Source: Stereum hirsutum FP-91666 SS1
Taxonomy: Eukaryota; Basidiomycota; Agaricomycetes; Russulales; Stereaceae
Reading direction: 5' to 3'
NCBI RefSeq assembly: GCF_000264905.1
Contig: NW_006763140.1
Location: forward strand, 48,713 to 112,712
DNA: 64,000 nt
Position numbers and translations under genes: made by a program. Below, one piece after another: positions 59,783 to 64,000 of this stretch. The stretch's first letter is position 1. The number at the start of each line of letters is the position of its first letter. The notes beneath the pieces were generated by a model. It was not told the DNA's origin. It did not search any database and worked only from the letters and a program-made list of their open reading frames with translations.

Positions 59783-61015
59783 ATGCCGTCGTACGTTGTT
59801 GCTGGAGCTTCTCGGGGACTGGGAGTAAGTCTAGTATTTTTCAGAAAACCTATGAGGGAAATACACCGTTGCTGATGATAAGGGATTTGGTGCTTTCTGT
59901 GAACTCTAGCTTGAGTTTGTCGTGCAGCTCCTTTCTGGCGGAAATACGGTGATCGCGTTAGCCCGTGACCCGTCTGCGAAGTCCTTGGTCGCGATCAAGG
60001 ATAGTAACTTGCATATCTTGAAGGCAGACATCACCGACCCCGATGCATTGAAGGTCAATATATTATCGTTATATTGGTCATTTGAAGCTCGTACTAAGCG
60101 TCTACGTGTGTAGGCCGCTGCTGAAGAGACAGCGAGAATCACCGGAGGGTCCTTGGACGTGCTCATCAACAATGCAGCATACACCAACCGTTTGACTGCG
60201 TTCCTTGACGTGACTCAATTGTAAGCGTTGAAATTCTTCGCGCCTTCCCTATCGATTGTCCCCTATCGTTCCTTTAGTTGACAACGGCATCGCTACTTAG
60301 CCCTGATACCTCCGCACTTCTCGCCGACTTCAACACTTCCTTTTCCACCAACGTTCTCGGCCCAACCCTCACGACCAACGCCTTTCTGCCCCTTCTCAAG
60401 AAAGGCACACTCAAGAAAGTTCTAACCTTGTCTTCAGGAATGGGTGACCCGGAGATGAACCTGAAGGCAGGAATATCGAACCAGGTGGCATACTGTGTGT
60501 CGAAATCGGCTCTGGAGATGATTAACGTCAAGTTCGCTCGTGAGTGACTCCTTCTTCTTCGTTTTGTTTCGGAAGGTATGAATACAAAGGAATGAATTTA
60601 TGCCTTGACAGTGGCGCTCAAGGACGAAGGGTTCACCTTCCTCGCCATCAGTCCCGGACTCGTCAACACACAAGAGGGAATTCGTGAGTAACTCATGAAC
60701 CCCTAATCTATTCCTTCGTTGTGTTCTGGCTGAGATCAGTTCCGCGAAATCCAGCTCCTCCGGAGATCATGCCCCATATTGTGAAGATGGTCCAGTCATT
60801 CAAGTCGGTGTACCCTGACTGGAGTGGCGTGCCACTTGAAACTCCCGAGTCGGTCGGTTTCATGCTCGACATTCTCGACAAAGTCACGCCTGAGGACAGT
60901 GGGAAATTCATCAGTCACAAGGCGAGTCTAATTTAAGTTTCTGTCGTTCGCAATACGGTGGATAAAGGCTTATCAAGGTTCTCATGGCATGCAGGGGAAC
61001 AAAGAGTGGCTCTGA
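59783..61015 (+). CDS. Short-chain dehydrogenase/reductase (SDR), copy 2
   Basis: Paralogue of the SDR at 39748-40947 with the same exon plan: MPSYVVAGASRGLG, LEFVVQLLSGGNTVIALARD, LHILKADITDPDALK, GSLDVLINNAAYTN, FSTNVLGPTLTTNAFLPLLK, KKVLTLSSGMGD, VAYCVSKSALEMINVKFA (YxxxK), LAISPGLVNTQEGI, IVKMVQSFKSVYPDWSG and the last exon GNKEWL, stop 61013-61015. The final intron (60922-60994) has a GC donor (AAG|gcgagt). All SDR catalytic motifs are present. NAD(P)-dependent oxidoreductase, substrate unknown. It runs tail-to-tail into the glycopeptide gene. Confidence 0.93.
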
Positions 61016-61207
61016 TGGCTTCAGGCTTCATGGTCTTCTGCTCCATTGTCGGGCTCTAGATGCAAAGAATGTTATAACTAACGGCATTGAAGTATCAGAA
61101 TGTTGTAGTTATAAAGAAGGATAGATATCAAAATAAATATTATCTCCTGAGAATAAAGAAGTTCTTTATCGCGACGGGACCTCCTATCCACCCGTACATC
61201 AACGCAT

Positions 61208-61887
61208 TTAAGGACAGAAGACAATGTTGATCTGCGTGATAGCATATATGTCAGGGAGAGTAGGTTCAAAGATCTGAGAAGATGCGTACCCCAACGTCAT
61301 CGCCAAGGCATTGGACTGGGGCGCCGTCTGCAGTATCTGAACCGGTATACGCACCAGGGCAAGTCGCGGAGGTGCAAGTAGCGCTCTTCGTGCATGCTCC
61401 CAAGTAGTTGAATGCCATGTTGTACTTGCTACAAGTATCGTACAGCATGATCAGATCCACCACGATCTATGATAATACTAAGGCGAACTGGGAAAGGGAC
61501 CTACTACAGATGATTGCCCTGCGTCTGGAACGAGAAGTCCGCGGCGTTCTGGAATGGGTCGTCGTTCCGCAGCGTGAACTCGACAACACCACAGTTCACA
61601 CCTGAACTCTGGCAGTCTGCGCCTGCGAAACCGTCGAGCCAGGCAATGCCACCAAGAAGTTGGCCTTCAATAGTGGCTGGGCCTTGCGGAGTACCGTCGG
61701 CTTCGTAGAGGAAGACAGGACTGCCGGATGCGCATTTGTTGGTCATCTGTGGAGAATATAGATGTGAGAGTGAGTAGAAAATAGAGTAAAAAGGCGTCCG
61801 GCAAAATCGTACAGTGACTTGATGAGATTCGGCTGAGGCGTAGCTGACAAGGGCAACGAGGGCCGTGAAGACAGGAAGGGCAAACAT
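61208..61887 (-). CDS. Secreted thaumatin-like glycopeptide
   Basis: It starts at 61887 with a signal peptide (MFALPVFTALVALVSYASA, then ESHQVT). After a short intron comes the main exon MTNKCASGSPVFLYEADGTP, IEGQLLGGIAWLDGFAGADC, GVNCGVVEFTLRNDDPFQNA; then KYNMAFNYLGACTKSA, TCTSATCPGAYTGSD and VQCLGDDVG. A final small exon INIVFCP was chosen because it follows a GTACGC..GCAG intron and restores the family's Cys-containing end; stop at 61208-61210. Cysteines are spaced as in small Agaricomycete glycopeptides of the thaumatin-like fold, which are wall-associated or secreted with possible antifungal or developmental roles. An eroded copy of the third exon is at 39441-39582. Confidence 0.85.
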
Positions 61888-63558
61888 CGTAGTGTTTATG
61901 AGAGCAGTTGAGGTGTATAAGGCGGGTTGAATGTGGTAGAGGCTGGTCGACTGAATGATTCTATAACTCGTCAACGATAGGTCTGCCTTTATACTTCAGA
62001 GTAGTATATCTCTGCTGCCTCTGAACGCTTTGACTTCGTCCATTCAGACGACTCCTGCACTGTTCCGACGGCGCAGTGTATCGGAATATTATGCTAGTAG
62101 TTTGATACCAATTAGTGCACACCGTCAGTGCACTCTCCTGCCGAGGACGATGGCACTGAATATTAGCTGAATCACTGGATGAATCCTTCGCCTTGGACGA
62201 GTGCCCCAAAAGCGCATGAGGGTGAGGAGCATACCTGTTCACAATCCTGCATTTTAGGACAAAGTGGTCTGTTTTGGCCGACAGGTAGCACATGTATCGC
62301 AGCCCGGGACGCTCATAGAAGAGGGAGTATCAAACAATGTCACGCAGCACCGCTCAGTCTGTCGACAAGCAGGAAGCAAACCACCGGCAATCAAGACTTA
62401 CATAGATCCACATCAACGACGGGGCATTTGTGCTCCAGTGTAGCCTCATCGCATGACGATAGTGCCAGTATCACCTGCAGGCGCCGATGGATACTGTCCA
62501 GCGTGAGGCATCAACACATACGGGCCTGGTATACATCGTCGTACTTTCGAAAGAGATCTTCAGCAGACGAGCCCAAGAAGATTAAATTGATACGCTTGAA
62601 GGCGTATTGCAGCAACTGTAATAGGGCATAGCTGTGGCCATGCAGATTCAAAACTCCGCCAGTCAGGTAGTGGCTGGTAGCGGGTTCTGGAGGAGCTCCA
62701 AGTGGTTTCACCGATAGATATCGTACTAGTCTCGGCAAAAGTGCGCAAGTGCGAAGCGAGTGATGGTGCGCGCTCAAGGAGACCCATCAGGCGGAAGTCC
62801 GAGTCTCCTATGACGAGGCGGTGCTGCCATCAAAGCACAGAATCAGAGGTAGTTATCAAGTCATCGAGAAAGAAGGGTCTGTAGAGACAAGCTCTGCTTG
62901 TTGGAAGGATAAGACGACAGAAACACTTTGCCCCCAAGGATAGAGCCCACATGGAACACTGGCCCAGTGGGTTCCATAACGAGCGAGGGGACAACACGGT
63001 ACATGGAACGACTGTTGTTACAGTCCAACTCAGAGATGCACGCTAGACTCAGTTCGATGACTCCAGCAGTGATTCGAAGTTAATCGACGCTCTAACACAG
63101 TAAGAAGAAGAAAAGGAACATCTACCTACAGTAGATCAACTCGAAGTCCTTAGCACACTTGAGGAAGATCAACAGTGGGCGCTTTCGGTTCCCTCAGCAC
63201 CTAGACATTGTACACCATTATTGATCGGTATAAGCAGAAAACTTGAACGCTACCATATGCTCGTAAACACCCTCTGGTATAATAAGGTCCTTTCATTGGA
63301 TTGATGATTCGTAGTTTAAAGAGCACGAGAGGCACCGTGACATGGACGACTGAATTGCTTGCATCGCAATTTGCTACGGAGGTTGCCGGGATCATTCAAA
63401 GCTCAGCTACAGTCGGAGCTTCGGCCAGCTTTGTGAAGCCGGCTCCCGAGCGCCATTCTTGCCTGACTCTTGTGTGTTCAACAGCTGCGATTTTCTGTAC
63501 GCATGGTGTCCACAGCTAGATATATGTCAGCTCGTGTATAGAGGGTGCTTGTGTGTTC
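61888..63558. other. Gene-poor; F-box/LRR-like relic on minus strand
   Basis: At about 62880-62520 the minus strand alternates between frames that resemble parts of one protein: LMGLLERAPSLASHLRTFAE and PLPDWRSFESAWPQL in one, LLPRLVRYLSVKPLGAPPE and ALLQLLQYAFKRINLIFLGS in another. This looks like a frameshifted fragment of an Agaricomycete F-box/LRR-type protein. Nothing else is supportable. Confidence 0.35.
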
Positions 63559-64000
63559 ATGGCCACCTCGACTTGCCCGAAGCCATCCGTTTCTGGAAAG
63601 ACGTCGACTCTGCCATCGAAGCCCAGTGAAGAGGGAACGATAGGGCTCAAGCCAGACACCGTAGGCTATACTCAGTCACATGCTGTCAAAGGCTTCCTAA
63701 AGTCATATCCTATAGGCACGAATTATAAAACTACGTATTATAAAAGACGGGTATAGTAGAAACGAGAGTCCACGTTTGCTTCTGCCAAATACTCCCACAT
63801 CGTTAGACGACGCCTCTTATCCGACAAGCAACTTTGCCTCAAGCCCTCCTGCCTTGAACTGTCCTGATGAGCCTCTCTATTCTTATCTTCTCTTTCTCCA
63901 ATACGAACAAGGCCCTAGGCGTGAGGAAGTCAACTCCTTCGAGGCCCTCCGTCATAGTATCGACGTGACGACGATAACATCTCAAAACGTGCTCCTGGCG
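63559..64000 (+). CDS. Unidentified protein, 3' truncated by window end
   Basis: The ATG at 63559 opens MATSTCPKPSVSGKTSTLPS and KPSEEGTIGLKPDT. An in-phase intron at about 63661-63718 (GTAGGC..CTATAG) joins it to an exon that stays open to the window end, containing ARIIKLRIIKDGYSRNESPR, LDDASYPTSNFASSPPALNC, EPLYSYLLFLQYEQGPRREE and SFEALRHSIDVTTITSQNVL. The second exon has protein-like composition; no family recognised. Start and first intron are inferred. Confidence 0.45.

Noticed and set aside
1..64000. CRISPR arrays, operons, phage or bacterial islands
   Set aside because: Introns throughout and eukaryotic gene families; the only short repeats are microsatellites, WD40 repeats and MITE arms.

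Overview
The window is nuclear DNA of a filamentous basidiomycete, most likely a mushroom-forming Agaricomycete. The genes are split by many short introns of about 50-75 nt. The families present are typical of Agaricomycetes: a NACHT-WD40 NLR, DUF6534 and DUF6533 seven-helix membrane proteins, BTB/POZ proteins, an F-box protein, a thaumatin-like secreted glycopeptide, and a microsomal P450. I found no rRNA, convincing tRNA, CRISPR array or prokaryotic operon. Because exons are short, several genes were assembled by hand from splice signals and protein motifs; exon ends are given where I could trace them.

Layout. 1-3.5 kb: NLR with tandem WD40 repeats on the minus strand, frameshifted at the window edge. 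6.4-9.2 kb: decayed serine carboxypeptidase (S10). 10.3-12.8 kb: intact 16-exon P450. 13.5-15.4, 21.7-24.1 and 37.2-39.2 kb: three DUF6534 membrane proteins. 17.7-19.1 kb: F-box protein. 24.7-26.5 kb: single-pass surface protein. 28.0-28.4 kb: small secreted protein. 29.4-30.0 kb: Ser-rich disordered protein. 31.3-32.3 kb: BTB protein with a hAT-type MITE just upstream of its start. 32.9-36.7 kb: divergent pair of apparently secreted enzymes, a class II aldolase/adducin protein and a fumarylacetoacetate-hydrolase family protein. 39.4-40.9 kb: glycopeptide relic and an SDR. 41.5-55.2 kb: nitrogen/lactam module (below). 56.2-57.8 kb: DUF6533 membrane protein. 59.8-61.9 kb: second SDR with an intact glycopeptide gene. 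63.6 kb to the edge: start of an unidentified gene.

The most coherent system is at 41.5-55.2 kb. It holds an NCS1-type permease, a LamB/YcsF (PxpA) protein, and a large biotin-dependent enzyme in the order biotin carboxylase, KipA-like, KipI-like, biotin carrier. The enzyme has no allophanate-hydrolase domain in its frame, so it is urea-carboxylase-like but not a DUR1,2 amidolyase. Together with LamB/YcsF it resembles bacterial PxpABC 5-oxoprolinase and the Aspergillus nidulans lamA/lamB lactam genes. A plausible job is uptake and ATP-dependent opening of a lactam or related ring; this is inference.

The window also records duplication and transposition. An SDR plus glycopeptide tail-to-tail pair exists twice in opposite orientation (39.4-40.9 and 59.8-61.9 kb), with one glycopeptide copy eroded. 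Three MITE types are visible: a hAT-like element with an 8-bp target duplication, a near-perfect hairpin inside a DUF6534 intron, and a TA-flanked family with two copies.
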